Source: an uncultured Prevotella sp.
GTDB taxonomy: Bacteria > Bacteroidota > Bacteroidia > Bacteroidales > Bacteroidaceae
Reading direction: 5' to 3'
Assembly (NCBI GenBank): GCA_905236815.1
Contig: CAJOPE010000140.1
Location: forward strand, 1-42,783
Length of the DNA: 42,783 bases
The notes below the pieces were generated by a model, which searched no databases, had not been told where the DNA came from, and worked only from the letters and a program-made list of their open reading frames with translations. A program made the translations under genes and the position numbers. This document shows positions 26,100 through 34,560 of this stretch, piece by piece (the first letter of the stretch is position 1; every line of letters begins with the position of its first letter).

Positions 26100-26972
26100 T
26101 TATTCTTCTGCAAGCTGATTGAGATATTGGCCGTAGGCATTCTTCAGCATAGGCTTTGCCAATTCCTTCAATTTCTGCTTGTCAATCCATCCCTGTTTAA
26201 ATGCGATTTCTTCCAGACAGGCAACCTTTAAACCTTGGCGTTTCTCGATTACCTCAATAAATGTACTTGCCTCACTCAAACTATCGTGAGTACCTGTGTC
26301 AAGCCAAGCGAATCCACGCTGCAAGGTGCGTACCTTGAGACTTTTCTGCTTTAGGTATTCTTGGTTCACGGTTGTGATTTCAAGTTCTCCACGAGCAGAT
26401 GGCTTGATATTCTTTGCGATCTCAACTACGCTGTTTGGATAGAAATAGAGTCCAACTACTGCGTAGTTACTCTTTGGATGTTCTGGCTTTTCCTCGATGC
26501 TTAAGCAGTTGCCATTCTCGTCAAACTCAGCTACACCATAACGCTCAGGGTCGTTAACATAGTAGCCGAATACACTTGCGGCTCCTTCGTTTGCTGCTTT
26601 TACACTTTCCTTCAATAATGCAGAGAAACCTGCACCATAGAATATGTTATCACCTAGAACAAGGCATACATTGTCATCGCCAATGAACTTCTCACCTATT
26701 ATAAAAGCCTGTGCCAAACCGTCTGGTGATGGCTGCTCTGCATATTCGAAGTGAACTCCATAATCGCTTCCGTCTCCCAGCAGACGCTTGAAGCCAGGAA
26801 GATCGAATGGAGTGGAGATGATGAGAATATCCTTGATTCCTGCAAGCATAAGTACAGAAACAGGATAATATATCATTGGCTTATCGAATATAGGGATAAG
26901 CTGTTTACTAATTCCTTTTGTGATAGGGTAGAGGCGTGTGCCTGAACCTCCCGCTAGAACAATTCCTTTCAT
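26100..26972 (-). CDS. rmlA: Glucose-1-phosphate thymidylyltransferase
   Basis: RmlA (RfbA) makes dTDP-glucose from glucose-1-phosphate and dTTP, the entry step to dTDP-rhamnose and other dTDP sugars. The 290-residue product is full length, starting [19 protein letters not shown], with the nucleotide-binding GGSGTRL signature and the lysine in [43 protein letters not shown] and [19 protein letters not shown] are conserved RmlA segments. It sits 2 bp after the glycosyl-phosphate transferase gene and 38 bp before wzc. The other dTDP-rhamnose genes (rmlB, rmlC, rmlD) are not in the window, so the final sugar is not settled. Confidence 0.95.
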   Translation of the reverse strand: MKGIVLAGGSGTRLYPITKGISKQLIPIFDKPMIYYPVSVLMLAGIKDILIISTPFDLPGFKRLLGDGSDYGVHFEYAEQPSPDGLAQAFIIGEKFIGDDNVCLVLGDNIFYGAGFSALLKESVKAANEGAASVFGYYVNDPERYGVAEFDENGNCLSIEEKPEHPKSNYAVVGLYFYPNSVVEIAKNIKPSARGELEITTVNQEYLKQKSLKVRTLQRGFAWLDTGTHDSLSEASTFIEVIEKRQGLKVACLEEIAFKQGWIDKQKLKELAKPMLKNAYGQYLNQLAEE

Positions 26973-26974
26973 AA

Positions 26975-28435
26975 TTAATATGCATTTTTGTCAGGGACGA
27001 GAATACTCTTGGCAGTAAGAAGCATAATCTTAATGTCGAGCATAGGTGTCCAGTTTTCAATATACCATATATCTCTTTTAATACGGCCTTCCATCTGCCA
27101 AAGTTCCTTGGTCTCTCCACGGAAACCTGTAACCTGTGCCAAACCGGTGATGCCTGGCTTTGCAAAGTGGCGAACCATATATTTACTAATTTCCTTGCTA
27201 TACATTTCAGTATGATGCAACATGTGTGGTCTTGGACCTACAATACTCATGTCGCCCTTTAATACATTGATGAATTGTGGGAATTCATCTATGTTGGTCT
27301 TTCTCATGAAATTACCAAAGGCGAACTTTCGTGGATCGTTCTTGGTAGCCTGCTTTGTATCGGCATCCTTGCTGACGTGCATTGAACGGAACTTGTAGCA
27401 TTGGAAAGTCAATCCGTTCATACCTGTTCTATCCTGCTTGAAGAAGATTGGACCAGGGCTCTGGATTTTGATAATCAAGGCTATGATAGGGAAGAATGGG
27501 AGGAAGCAAAGTAAAATGATGCCACTCACAAAAATATCGAAAGCTCTCTTTAAGAATTTATTCTTAGGGTCATCCAATGGCTCTGCATGGTTGGTGAACA
27601 GAGTGTAGCCCATGAAGTTCTCACCCTGAAGGTTCAACTGTTGGTTGCCAAATGATCGAGGAACATAGTAGAAACGAATTACGTTCTTGTCGCAGAACTT
27701 GATGATTCGAGTTATTTCCTCAGAGTCTTTATGTGAAAGACTGCAGAACAATTCATCAATCTTCATCGTGTTAGGCTTAGAGTTGATAATTGTTTCTGCC
27801 TGTTTGGTAGCCTTATCTGGATCAAACTCCTCGCTAGCCTGAATCAACTTGTTTAGGTCGCTTCTTGTACCAATGTGCTTGAAATCTTTAGGGGCACCGT
27901 CGATAACCTCATCGCTATAGTATCCCAATACCTTGTAACCTGTTGATACATCTTCGGTCAAATCCTCGTAAATAGTGAGGTTGGCTGGGTCACTTCCTAC
28001 GAAAACAACGCTTCTGGTATTTCTACCAGTAGATCTGTAATGCTTCAGCAAGAGCAATTCTGCAAGTCGAGTCAGCATTAAAACGATAAACTCAGTTGCA
28101 AAGAAAATGATGGTAAAGGAGTAGAAATTCCCGTCGTCAGACAAAAATTTGAGGAAGACCACCATTGCAAAAGACTGAATGAAGGTTAGCTTTCCAGTTC
28201 GTTGTAAAACTTGTCTGAACTTGATTTTTCTAACGTGGATAACGGTAGAATAGAAAATTTGAGCTATAGTCATTGCAAGGTTGGCAGTGATTACAGCTGT
28301 CTTTGTAGCCGAGTGGAAATACTCAGGTACTGGGGTTAATAGTATGAATAGAGCAAGTAGGGCATTCATGATTAAAAAATCATTGAGAATTACCATACTG
28401 CGAATCATTTCGTTTCCTTTTGTGTATTGCTTCAT
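26975..28435 (-). CDS. Polyprenyl glycosyl-phosphate transferase starting exopolysaccharide synthesis
   Basis: A 486-residue membrane protein of the WbaP/WcaJ/CpsE group that attaches the first sugar-1-phosphate to undecaprenyl phosphate. Four hydrophobic helices occupy the first 130 residues, followed by a Rossmann-like CoA_binding_3 domain ([19 protein letters not shown]). A further helix near 290-320 ([20 protein letters not shown]) leads to the catalytic domain with [19 protein letters not shown], the Asp-Glu pair in [26 protein letters not shown] and [12 protein letters not shown]. The sugar cannot be read from the sequence; glucose or galactose phosphate is usual. It is first in the run GPT-rmlA-wzc-HAD. 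A later start at 28408 (MIRSMVIL) is possible. Confidence 0.9.
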   Translation of the reverse strand: MKQYTKGNEMIRSMVILNDFLIMNALLALFILLTPVPEYFHSATKTAVITANLAMTIAQIFYSTVIHVRKIKFRQVLQRTGKLTFIQSFAMVVFLKFLSDDGNFYSFTIIFFATEFIVLMLTRLAELLLLKHYRSTGRNTRSVVFVGSDPANLTIYEDLTEDVSTGYKVLGYYSDEVIDGAPKDFKHIGTRSDLNKLIQASEEFDPDKATKQAETIINSKPNTMKIDELFCSLSHKDSEEITRIIKFCDKNVIRFYYVPRSFGNQQLNLQGENFMGYTLFTNHAEPLDDPKNKFLKRAFDIFVSGIILLCFLPFFPIIALIIKIQSPGPIFFKQDRTGMNGLTFQCYKFRSMHVSKDADTKQATKNDPRKFAFGNFMRKTNIDEFPQFINVLKGDMSIVGPRPHMLHHTEMYSKEISKYMVRHFAKPGITGLAQVTGFRGETKELWQMEGRIKRDIWYIENWTPMLDIKIMLLTAKSILVPDKNAY

Positions 28436-28482
28436 GTTAGCTCTTACCGCAATTTTTTAATGATTGATTAAGTAAAACTGTG

Positions 28483-28490
28483 CAAAGATA
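28483..28490 (-). promoter_or_regulatory. -7 box of the polysaccharide operon
   Basis: TATCTTTG on the minus strand, 47 nt upstream of the glycosyl-phosphate transferase start; no clear -33 partner. Confidence 0.4.
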
Positions 28491-28541
28491 GGAAAATATT
28501 TCGATATATAACTACGAAAAAACAAAAAATCGTTGCTTTCG

Positions 28542-28573
28542 CTTGTTTTTTTCTACTAAAAGTCGTACTTTTG
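28542..28573 (+). promoter_or_regulatory. Promoter of the conserved unknown gene at 28624
   Basis: CTTG (28542-28545), a 20-nt spacer and TACTTTTG (28566-28573). Confidence 0.6.
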
Positions 28574-28623
28574 TATTTGAAAAAAAAGAATTTTAATTGT
28601 ATTTTATAGGAAAATATTTTATT

Positions 28624-29271
28624 ATGGGTATATTTTCAAAACTTTTTGGAAAGAAAGATAAAGAAGAAAAAGTAGGCGGAATGGAAGACTATATGTCTCT
28701 TATCAGAGTCTACTTCCAGGCTGCTCTTGCAGAGAAATTGGGCATCACAAATTTAGCTATGCTTCCTGAATTACGTGTGTTTAAAACCACAATGCACGTG
28801 CCAACTCAGAATAATAAGCTTGGAGTCGGGGAGAAAGCTTTTGTGAAGAAGATGATGAGAAATGTTTATCAGACAGAAGATGATTTCTTTAAAGAGATAG
28901 ATCAAAGTATTCGGAAAAATTGTCACAAATTGCAAGATGTTAATACCTACTTGATACAGTTCCAGGGCTTTACTCAGGAATTGATGATGTTGATGGGAAA
29001 TTTGATGAAGTTCAAGCTTCGCCTTCCAAGCATCTTTAAGAATACATTGCGAAAGATGACACAGCAGCAGGTAGCTGATATCTTTGAGAAAAATGATTTC
29101 AAGGACGCTGGCGTCATGAACTCTATTCTGGCAGTTCGTCAGTACGACAAAAAACTTGGATTTAGCCAAAAGTGGATTTCTGATTTCGTTTATCAGGTAG
29201 TTATGTTGGCTAAAAATGAGCCAAAACCATCCGATGAAGATGTTGAAAAGGCAAAAGCAAAGATGAAATAA
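28624..29271 (+). CDS. Conserved Bacteroidales protein of unknown function
   Basis: A 215-residue soluble protein starting MGIFSKLFGKKDKEEK; a 9-residue upstream extension from a TTG is less likely. The N-terminus is basic and amphipathic, which could allow membrane association. The middle has no catalytic signature I recognise. The segments GITNLAMLPELRVFKTTMHVPT, KLGVGEKAFVKKMM, NLMKFKLRLPS and LGFSQKWISDFVYQVVMLAK look strongly conserved from my memory of Bacteroidales proteomes. The C-terminus is charged and probably disordered. It has its own promoter and lies just before the cell-division/RNase Y genes, which have a separate promoter. Confidence 0.7.
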   Translation: MGIFSKLFGKKDKEEKVGGMEDYMSLIRVYFQAALAEKLGITNLAMLPELRVFKTTMHVPTQNNKLGVGEKAFVKKMMRNVYQTEDDFFKEIDQSIRKNCHKLQDVNTYLIQFQGFTQELMMLMGNLMKFKLRLPSIFKNTLRKMTQQQVADIFEKNDFKDAGVMNSILAVRQYDKKLGFSQKWISDFVYQVVMLAKNEPKPSDEDVEKAKAKMK

Positions 29272-29282
29272 GTCTATATAAA

Positions 29283-29314
29283 TTTGGATTTTTCAAATAT
29301 TTGCGTTAAATTTG
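29283..29314 (+). promoter_or_regulatory. Consensus promoter of the zapA-rny operon
   Basis: TTTG (29283-29286), exactly 20 nt, TAAATTTG (29307-29314). The first start codon (29334) is 19 nt after the box. Confidence 0.8.
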
Positions 29315-29333
29315 TAGCCAAATTGCAATTATA

Positions 29334-29627
29334 ATGAGTGCTAATGAGAAAACATTAAATACGTTTACTACTCGAGTAAGGCAAATGATACTCCGCTTTG
29401 GGGAACTGAAGAAGGAGAAGGAAGACTTGCTCGAAGAGTTGGATAAACGTGATGCGACCATTAAGGATTTGGAAGCAAAGTTGGCTCAGATGCAGAATGA
29501 TTACAATAGTTTGAAGATGGCTAAAATGCTGGAAATTACTGATGGTGACATGGAAAACGCCCAGAAACGACTGGCAAGGCTTATCAGAGAAGTAAACAAG
29601 TGTATCACCCTACTTAGCGATAAATAG
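29334..29627 (+). CDS. Small coiled-coil protein upstream of zapA
   Basis: A 97-residue soluble protein, almost entirely helical with a heptad-like pattern between about residues 15 and 65 (LRFGELKKEKEDLLEELDKR, TIKDLEAKLAQMQNDYNSLK), predicting a coiled coil. The C-terminal part (AQKRLARLIREVNKCITLLS) is conserved in Bacteroidales relatives. It ends 8 bp before zapA and shares its promoter. By position and shape it could be a partner of ZapA at the division ring, comparable with ZapB in other bacteria, but no sequence motif proves this. Confidence 0.7.
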   Translation: MSANEKTLNTFTTRVRQMILRFGELKKEKEDLLEELDKRDATIKDLEAKLAQMQNDYNSLKMAKMLEITDGDMENAQKRLARLIREVNKCITLLSDK

Positions 29628-29635
29628 TAGAAAAG

Positions 29636-29935
29636 ATGCCTGAAGAAAACAAAGAGAAATTACATATCACCTTGCATGTGTATGATACAGACCTTTCGGT
29701 AAATGTACCGAGAGAGGATGAGGAGTATTACCGCAAGGGAGCAAAGCTCATTACTGATATTGTAAATCAGTATAGCGCAATTTTTAAAGGTAGGAAAAGC
29801 GACAAAGATATTTTGTATATGGCGCTTATCGATATTGCCTTGCGCTATGAGAAAGGGGAAGGGAAAAACGACACAGAACCTTATAATGATATCCTCTCAA
29901 AGTTGACTTCAGAGATCGAAGATGCACTCAAATAG
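29636..29935 (+). CDS. zapA: Cell division protein ZapA
   Basis: ZapA cross-links FtsZ protofilaments and stabilises the Z ring. The 99-residue product fits the family: an N-terminal globular half with LHITLHVYDTDLSVNVPREDEEYYRKGAKLI, which includes the typical strand-strand-helix opening, and a C-terminal helix for the tetrameric coiled coil (DKDILYMALIDIALRYEK). It lies between a coiled-coil gene and rny, with gaps of 8 and 22 bp, so the three appear cotranscribed. ZapA followed by rny is the normal Bacteroidales order. Confidence 0.87.
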   Translation: MPEENKEKLHITLHVYDTDLSVNVPREDEEYYRKGAKLITDIVNQYSAIFKGRKSDKDILYMALIDIALRYEKGEGKNDTEPYNDILSKLTSEIEDALK

Positions 29936-29957
29936 GAAGTTAACTAATTAATAATAT

Positions 29958-31493
29958 ATGGTAGTATCTATTATAATCGCCGTTGTCGCCCTAGTTATTG
30001 GAGGTGTGGCCGGTTATGCTATTTTCCGTTATGTTGCAACTGGAAAATATAATGAACTACTGGATACAGCTAAGAAAGACGCCGAGGTTATTAAAGAAAA
30101 AAAGCTCCTTGAGGTAAAGGAGAAATTCTTAAATAAAAAGTCGGAACTTGAAAAGGAAGTGCAGCAGCGCAATTCCCGTATCCAGCAGAGTGAAAACAAA
30201 CTGAAACAGCGTGAGATTTCTCTGAACCAGCGTCAGGAGGAAATCAGTCGTCGACGTCAGGAAGTTGAGAATAGTCAGCAGCGTCTCGAAAACGAAAAGA
30301 AACTTCTTTCTGTAAAACAGCAGGATCTTGAAAAGATGCGTCAGCAGGAGCAGATGAAGTTGGAAGAACTTTCTGGATTGAGTGCTGAGGAGGCAAAGAA
30401 TCGTTTGATTGAGAGCTTGAAGGATCAGGCTAAGCTTGATGCTGCAAGTTATGTAAATGAGATTATCGATGAAGCTAAGTTAAACGCTAATCAGCAGGCT
30501 AAGAAAATTGTTGTTCAAACTATCCAGCGTGTTGCTACTGAAACAGCAATTGAGAATTCTGTAAGCGTTTTCCATATTGATAATGATGAGGTAAAGGGTC
30601 GTATCATTGGTCGTGAGGGACGTAATATTCGTGCTCTTGAGGCAGCTACTGGTGTTGAGATCGTAGTTGATGATACTCCTGAGGCTATCGTTATTTCTGC
30701 TTTCGACCCTATTCGCCGTGAGGTTTGTCGCCTTGCACTTCACCAGTTGGTTGCTGATGGTCGTATCCACCCAGCACGTATTGAGGAAGTTGTAATGAAG
30801 GTGAAGAAGCAGTTGGAGAACGAGATCATCGAGACTGGTAAGCGTACTGCTATTGATCTTGGTATTCATGGCTTGCATCCAGAACTGATTCGTATTGTTG
30901 GTAAGATGAAGTATCGTTCTTCTTATGGTCAGAACTTGTTGCAGCATGCTCGTGAGACCGCTAATCTCTGTGCTGTAATGGCAAGTGAGTTAGGATTGAA
31001 TCCTAAGAAGGCTAAGCGTGCTGGTTTGCTTCACGATATTGGTAAGGTTCCTGATGAGGAAACCGAGTTGCCACACGCATTGTATGGTGCTAAGCTCGCA
31101 GAGAAGTTTAAGGAGAAACCAGATATTGTAAATGCAGTCGCTGCTCACCACGATGAGGTTGAGATGACAAGTTTGATTGCTCCAATCGTTCAGGTTTGTG
31201 ATGCTATTTCTGGTGCTCGTCCAGGTGCTCGTCGTGAGATTGTAGAGGCTTATATCAAGCGTTTGAATGACCTCGAGGCTATTGCAATGAGCTATCCTGG
31301 TGTAACTAAGACTTATGCTATTCAGGCTGGTCGTGAGCTTCGCGTAATTGTTGGTGCTGATAAGATGACTGACGATGAAAGCAACAAGCTGAGCGAGGAG
31401 ATCGCTACAAAGATTCAGAATGAGATGACCTATCCTGGTCAGGTGAAGATCACCGTAATTCGTGAAACACGTAGTGTTGCTTACGCAAAATAA
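29958..31493 (+). CDS. rny: Ribonuclease Y
   Basis: RNase Y is a membrane-anchored endoribonuclease that starts mRNA decay. The 511-residue protein is full length. It has one N-terminal helix ([21 protein letters not shown]), a long charged coiled coil to about residue 190 ([20 protein letters not shown]), a KH domain ([20 protein letters not shown]), and an HD domain with the metal ligands in [13 protein letters not shown] and AAHHDEVE. The C-terminus [19 protein letters not shown] is typical. Codon use is highly biased to frequent codons, as expected for a well-expressed gene. An intrinsic terminator follows. Confidence 0.97.
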   Translation: MVVSIIIAVVALVIGGVAGYAIFRYVATGKYNELLDTAKKDAEVIKEKKLLEVKEKFLNKKSELEKEVQQRNSRIQQSENKLKQREISLNQRQEEISRRRQEVENSQQRLENEKKLLSVKQQDLEKMRQQEQMKLEELSGLSAEEAKNRLIESLKDQAKLDAASYVNEIIDEAKLNANQQAKKIVVQTIQRVATETAIENSVSVFHIDNDEVKGRIIGREGRNIRALEAATGVEIVVDDTPEAIVISAFDPIRREVCRLALHQLVADGRIHPARIEEVVMKVKKQLENEIIETGKRTAIDLGIHGLHPELIRIVGKMKYRSSYGQNLLQHARETANLCAVMASELGLNPKKAKRAGLLHDIGKVPDEETELPHALYGAKLAEKFKEKPDIVNAVAAHHDEVEMTSLIAPIVQVCDAISGARPGARREIVEAYIKRLNDLEAIAMSYPGVTKTYAIQAGRELRVIVGADKMTDDESNKLSEEIATKIQNEMTYPGQVKITVIRETRSVAYAK

Positions 31494-31516
31494 CGAACTA
31501 ATTTCTAATAGATAGT

Positions 31517-31551
31517 AAAAGGCGATTTCTTTTTGAAGGAAATCGCCTTTT
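31517..31551. terminator. Terminator after rny, bidirectional
   Basis: AAAAGGCGATTTC (31517-31529) pairs with GAAATCGCCTTTT (31539-31551) over a 9-nt loop. T-rich on both strands, so it can also serve the convergent gene ending at 31620. The GGCGATTT core is shared with the terminator at 23013. Confidence 0.88.
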
Positions 31552-31619
31552 CGTTGTTTATATATGTTTTATGCTTACCTTTGTAAATCCCAGGCATTGC
31601 ATAGGTGCTATCTAAATTC

Positions 31620-32777
31620 TTATTCTTTTTTTGATATGTTTCGCAGCGCTATACATTCGGCCTCGATTAGCCATCCAGGACGGCATACAGGTGCGTTTAC
31701 TATAATATAAGGTGTGTTGGCAAACTTATCGTTAAATATGTTGTCCACTACTTTGTAGTCTGCTATGTCGCGGAGATAGACTGTAATTTCGGCAACATGC
31801 TCAAAGGTACAGTTTGCTTCTTCCAGCAGAGCTTCTATATTCTCAAGCATTCGCTCTGTTTGTTTGCGTATATCTCCCTCGTAGAGCACATTTCCTTTGT
31901 TATCAATGCTGGCAGTTCCAGAGATATAAACGCGTCTGCGTTCGTCAAAATCTATGTAGCTGCCTCTTTCAAACCTTACACCATATTCGCTTGTTCTGTT
32001 GAGCTTATCAAGCGCATATAGATAATGAATCTGTTCAGCACGGATTCCTTTTATGGCAATAGCATTCATCTTGCAGAGTACCTTCGGATTGGCATCTCTT
32101 CCTCCTATACCTGTGCTTGAGATGAAATGGGTGTCGTTTGTGAGACCTTCTTCATCAAAGATATCGTTGCGTCCTTCTACAACACCTGCGTACTGATTGT
32201 CTATATCATTCACGTAAAGCCATGTGCGAAAACAATTATCTGCAAGGGTACATCCGTTTTCTTTCAGTATGTTGACATAGTTACTGAAAACCCTCTGTGT
32301 TTGCTCTAGTGAGCTTATTCCTTCTGCTTTATTATCTGTTGACCAAAGCTCGTCATATCCGTTGTGTGAGGCCTTAAACAGATGTTCATCAACCTTTAGG
32401 TTGGTTGTATTTGTCATTAGGATAGCCAGCATTGCAATCTTTGTTCCGTTCAATGGAGGCTGTTGTACGATAGATATCGCACACTCTTTATCTTTGATAG
32501 CTTTATCTAATACAGATTTCTGATTTGCAGCATCACTAAGAAAGAAATTGATGAAAACAGGTTTGGCTTCACTAAGGTGTTGAAGTTGAGAATAGAAATT
32601 ACTCTTTGTGATATCTTTATATTTTTCAAGAATTCTATCTTGTTGTTCTTTATAAGTCAATGTGTCATCGGTCAATGATAGCATTAAATAGTATTCATTG
32701 ACTCCGTTTGTACTTTCGAATTTGTAGAGTTTAACAAGGGTGTTGTCGTATATTATCGACAAAGTATTTTCGCTCAT
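31620..32777 (-). CDS. RidA/YjgF-like protein with N-terminal extension (chorismatase-like layout)
   Basis: A 385-residue soluble protein. The C-terminal third is a YjgF/YER057c/UK114 (Rid) domain: RRVYISGTASIDNKGNVLYEGD, then QTERMLENIEALLEEANCTF and VAEITVYLRDIADYKVV, ending PVCRPGWLIEAECIAL. The middle part (residues 150-240, with RTWLYVNDIDNQYAGVV and ISSTGIGG) looks like a second, divergent Rid unit, and the N-terminal 120 residues have no clear relative. This layout resembles the FkbO/RapK chorismatase family, but a chorismate-cleaving activity is unproven; Bacteroidales members are usually labelled Rid-family hydrolase. It is divergent from the hemerythrin regulator and may be controlled with it. 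Confidence 0.7.
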   Translation of the reverse strand: MSENTLSIIYDNTLVKLYKFESTNGVNEYYLMLSLTDDTLTYKEQQDRILEKYKDITKSNFYSQLQHLSEAKPVFINFFLSDAANQKSVLDKAIKDKECAISIVQQPPLNGTKIAMLAILMTNTTNLKVDEHLFKASHNGYDELWSTDNKAEGISSLEQTQRVFSNYVNILKENGCTLADNCFRTWLYVNDIDNQYAGVVEGRNDIFDEEGLTNDTHFISSTGIGGRDANPKVLCKMNAIAIKGIRAEQIHYLYALDKLNRTSEYGVRFERGSYIDFDERRRVYISGTASIDNKGNVLYEGDIRKQTERMLENIEALLEEANCTFEHVAEITVYLRDIADYKVVDNIFNDKFANTPYIIVNAPVCRPGWLIEAECIALRNISKKE

Positions 32778-32799
32778 TTCTGTTTAGGTTTTAATACTG

Positions 32800-32831
32800 C
32801 AAAGTTCGCAAAATTATTCCGACTTTGCAAA
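32800..32831 (-). promoter_or_regulatory. Promoter of the Rid-like gene
   Basis: On the minus strand TTTG (32828-32831), a 20-nt spacer and GAACTTTG (32800-32807), one mismatch from the -7 consensus. A second -7-like box (TAATTTTG, 32809-32816) overlaps. Confidence 0.55.
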
Positions 32832-32844
32832 TCTTTAATTCTAT

Positions 32845-32932
32845 TTTTAGGGCATTTGAAGAATAATCATTGGTTTTAGGTATTGAAGATTTTAGGGTTT
32901 ATAATTACGAATCATCATTTTTAGGTATTTGG
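32845..32932. repeat. TTTTAGG direct repeats between divergent promoters
   Basis: Four direct repeats: TTTTAGGGCATTTGAAG (32845-32861), TTTTAGGTATTGAAG (32874-32888), TTTTAGGG (32890-32897) and TTTTTAGGTATTTGG (32918-32932). The last covers the -33 box of the regulator gene; the first lies just upstream of the Rid-like promoter. They look like binding sites for a DNA-binding protein, possibly the adjacent HTH regulator. Confidence 0.5.
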
Positions 32933-32958
32933 TATTTTCTGGAAAAAGGTTATCTTTG
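32928..32958 (+). promoter_or_regulatory. Promoter of the hemerythrin-HTH regulator
   Basis: TTTG (32928-32931), a 19-nt spacer and TATCTTTG (32951-32958), giving a leader of about 30 nt. Confidence 0.65.
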
Positions 32959-32992
32959 CAAACGAAACATTATATAATTAAGGTAAGCGGAT

Positions 32993-33940
32993 ATGAAGAA
33001 TCAGAAAATGTATGAGTCGGATGATAAAATGATTAGTATCATCCGTGATAATTATGATATCTTGCAAAGTCTTGGAAGTTTTGGCATCAGCTTAGGTTTC
33101 GGTGACAAGACAGTAAAGGAGGTTTGCGAGGAACAGAATGTTGATACCTATACATTCCTGGCAGTTGTCAACTTCACCATAAATGGTTATGGCGATATTG
33201 ATGATGTCAACCTGTTATCAATTCCGACCCTTATGCATTATTTGAAGGCCTCTCACGATTATTATCTTGAGTTTCAGCTACCCTTTATCAGAAAAGAACT
33301 TGTTGCAGCCTTAGATGAAACAAATAATCTGGCTCGCTTGATTCTTCGACTTTATGATGAGTATGCACATAGTGTAACCAATCATATGAAGTATGAGGAG
33401 AAAACAGTTTTTCCTTATGTTCAAGAACTGCTGGATGGGAATGCGCCTATCAATTACGATATTGAAACTTTCTCAAAGCATCATACTCAGACAGATGTCA
33501 AATTGAAGGAGTTGAAAAATATTATTATCAAATATCTTCCTAGCGATGGCTTGCATAATAATCAGCTTACCGCAACTCTTTATGATATCTACAACAATGA
33601 AACTTGGTTGAATCAGCACGCTAGGGTGGAGGATGAAATTTTTATTCCTGTTATTAGGAAGTTGGAGATGAAGCGTAAACAGAATGATGTAAGTATGAAG
33701 ATATCGAATATGATAAATACTTCTGATGAGGCTTTAAGTGAACGCGAAAAGGATGTGATTATTAGTCTTGTTCAAGGAATGTCGAATAAGGAAATAGCCG
33801 ACCATCTTTTCATCAGCACAAATACAGTTATTACGCATCGTCGCAATATAGCCAAGAAGTTACAGATACATTCCCCTGCAGGACTTACAATCTATGCTAT
33901 AGTGAATAATCTAGTTGATATTTCCTCAGTTAAACTGTAG
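32993..33940 (+). CDS. Hemerythrin-domain regulator with LuxR-type HTH
   Basis: A 315-residue three-part protein. Residues 14-60 resemble the ScdA_N/DUF542 domain of RIC (YtfE/ScdA) iron-centre repair proteins, but the usual cysteine pair is replaced by GFGDKT. Residues 80-225 are a hemerythrin-like four-helix domain with a full set of likely di-iron ligands: H88, H131 and E135 (HMKYE), H163/H164, H209 and E213 (HARVE). Residues 247-305 are a LuxR/FixJ HTH (LSEREKDVIISLVQGMSNKE, NTVITHRRNIAKKLQ). It is probably a one-component transcription factor sensing oxygen, NO or iron through the di-iron site; the ligand is inferred. It converges on a gene with a closely similar HTH. Confidence 0.85.
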   Translation: MKNQKMYESDDKMISIIRDNYDILQSLGSFGISLGFGDKTVKEVCEEQNVDTYTFLAVVNFTINGYGDIDDVNLLSIPTLMHYLKASHDYYLEFQLPFIRKELVAALDETNNLARLILRLYDEYAHSVTNHMKYEEKTVFPYVQELLDGNAPINYDIETFSKHHTQTDVKLKELKNIIIKYLPSDGLHNNQLTATLYDIYNNETWLNQHARVEDEIFIPVIRKLEMKRKQNDVSMKISNMINTSDEALSEREKDVIISLVQGMSNKEIADHLFISTNTVITHRRNIAKKLQIHSPAGLTIYAIVNNLVDISSVKL

Positions 33941-33950
33941 GAAATATCAA
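33915..33950. terminator. Hairpin made of the two convergent coding ends
   Basis: TTGATATTTCCT (33915-33926) pairs with AGGAAATATCAA (33939-33950), and CAGTT/AACTG inside extends the stem to 17 bp with one bulge. It includes the last codons and the TAG of the hemerythrin regulator and the TGA of the opposing regulator, whose 3' ends are 6 bp apart. T-rich sequence follows on the plus strand (ATCTTGTTTA). Confidence 0.7.
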
Positions 33951-34540
33951 ATCTTGTTTATATCTACATATCCGTGCATTACTGCATAAATGGTAAGTGC
34001 GGATACTGTTTTCAGCTTAAGTTTCTCCTGAATATTCTTTCGGTGTGTGATGACAGTTGTCAAACCAATATTCAGCATATCCGCGATTTCTTTATTTATT
34101 TTCCCTTGTGCAACCAGCGACAGTACCTCGATTTCGCGGTCGGAAAGCAATTTTGCCTTTTCGCTCTTTGGCATTTCAGGAAGATTCCTACCATGAGAAT
34201 GTCCATATTGTTCTAATTGCAAAAGTGCTTTCACGAGTTCACCTTCAGGGATATTTACACTTAAACATCTAAAGTCCTTCATCTGAGAATTAGGATCGTT
34301 AGAGGTCGTAAGTACAATAGTTGTATGTCGATGCTCGTAGAAGAAATTACGGTTCTCTATAGCAATGTTTGTTGCAACAAAATAATGAACATAACTTTCA
34401 GGTTCTTTCGTCATTAGTTCCTCGAAGGAATTGAAGGTATGAATCTCCATAATAGGCATTACGTCCTCAAGCATCTGCTTGAGGCCGATCATCGCTAAGG
34501 TGTTGTTGTCAACAATTGCAAATTTTGGTCTGCCGTTCAT
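33947..34540 (-). CDS. Receiver-like LuxR-family regulator lacking the phosphoacceptor
   Basis: A 197-residue protein with the size and layout of NarL/FixJ response regulators. Residues 5-115 look like a degenerate receiver: the start KFAIVDNNTLAMIGLKQML keeps one acidic residue (D11) of the usual pair, but the strand where the phosphorylated Asp should lie (VHYFVATNIAIENR) has none. It is therefore probably not a classical phospho-switch. Residues 130-190 are an HTH (LSDREIEVLSLVAQGKINKE, TVITHRKNIQEKLK, ALTIYAVMHGYVDI), very like that of the convergent hemerythrin regulator. No histidine kinase is nearby. It starts 20 bp after cls on the same strand and may be cotranscribed with it. Confidence 0.82.
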   Translation of the reverse strand: MNGRPKFAIVDNNTLAMIGLKQMLEDVMPIMEIHTFNSFEELMTKEPESYVHYFVATNIAIENRNFFYEHRHTTIVLTTSNDPNSQMKDFRCLSVNIPEGELVKALLQLEQYGHSHGRNLPEMPKSEKAKLLSDREIEVLSLVAQGKINKEIADMLNIGLTTVITHRKNIQEKLKLKTVSALTIYAVMHGYVDINKI

Positions 34541-34560
34541 TTGTTCTTATTTGTTTTATT

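Noticed and set aside
31553..31583. Plus-strand promoter-like signal GTTG-N19-TACCTTTG after rny
   Set aside because: It would only produce RNA antisense to the 3' end of the Rid-like gene, with no hairpin or terminator to define a small RNA; likely chance.
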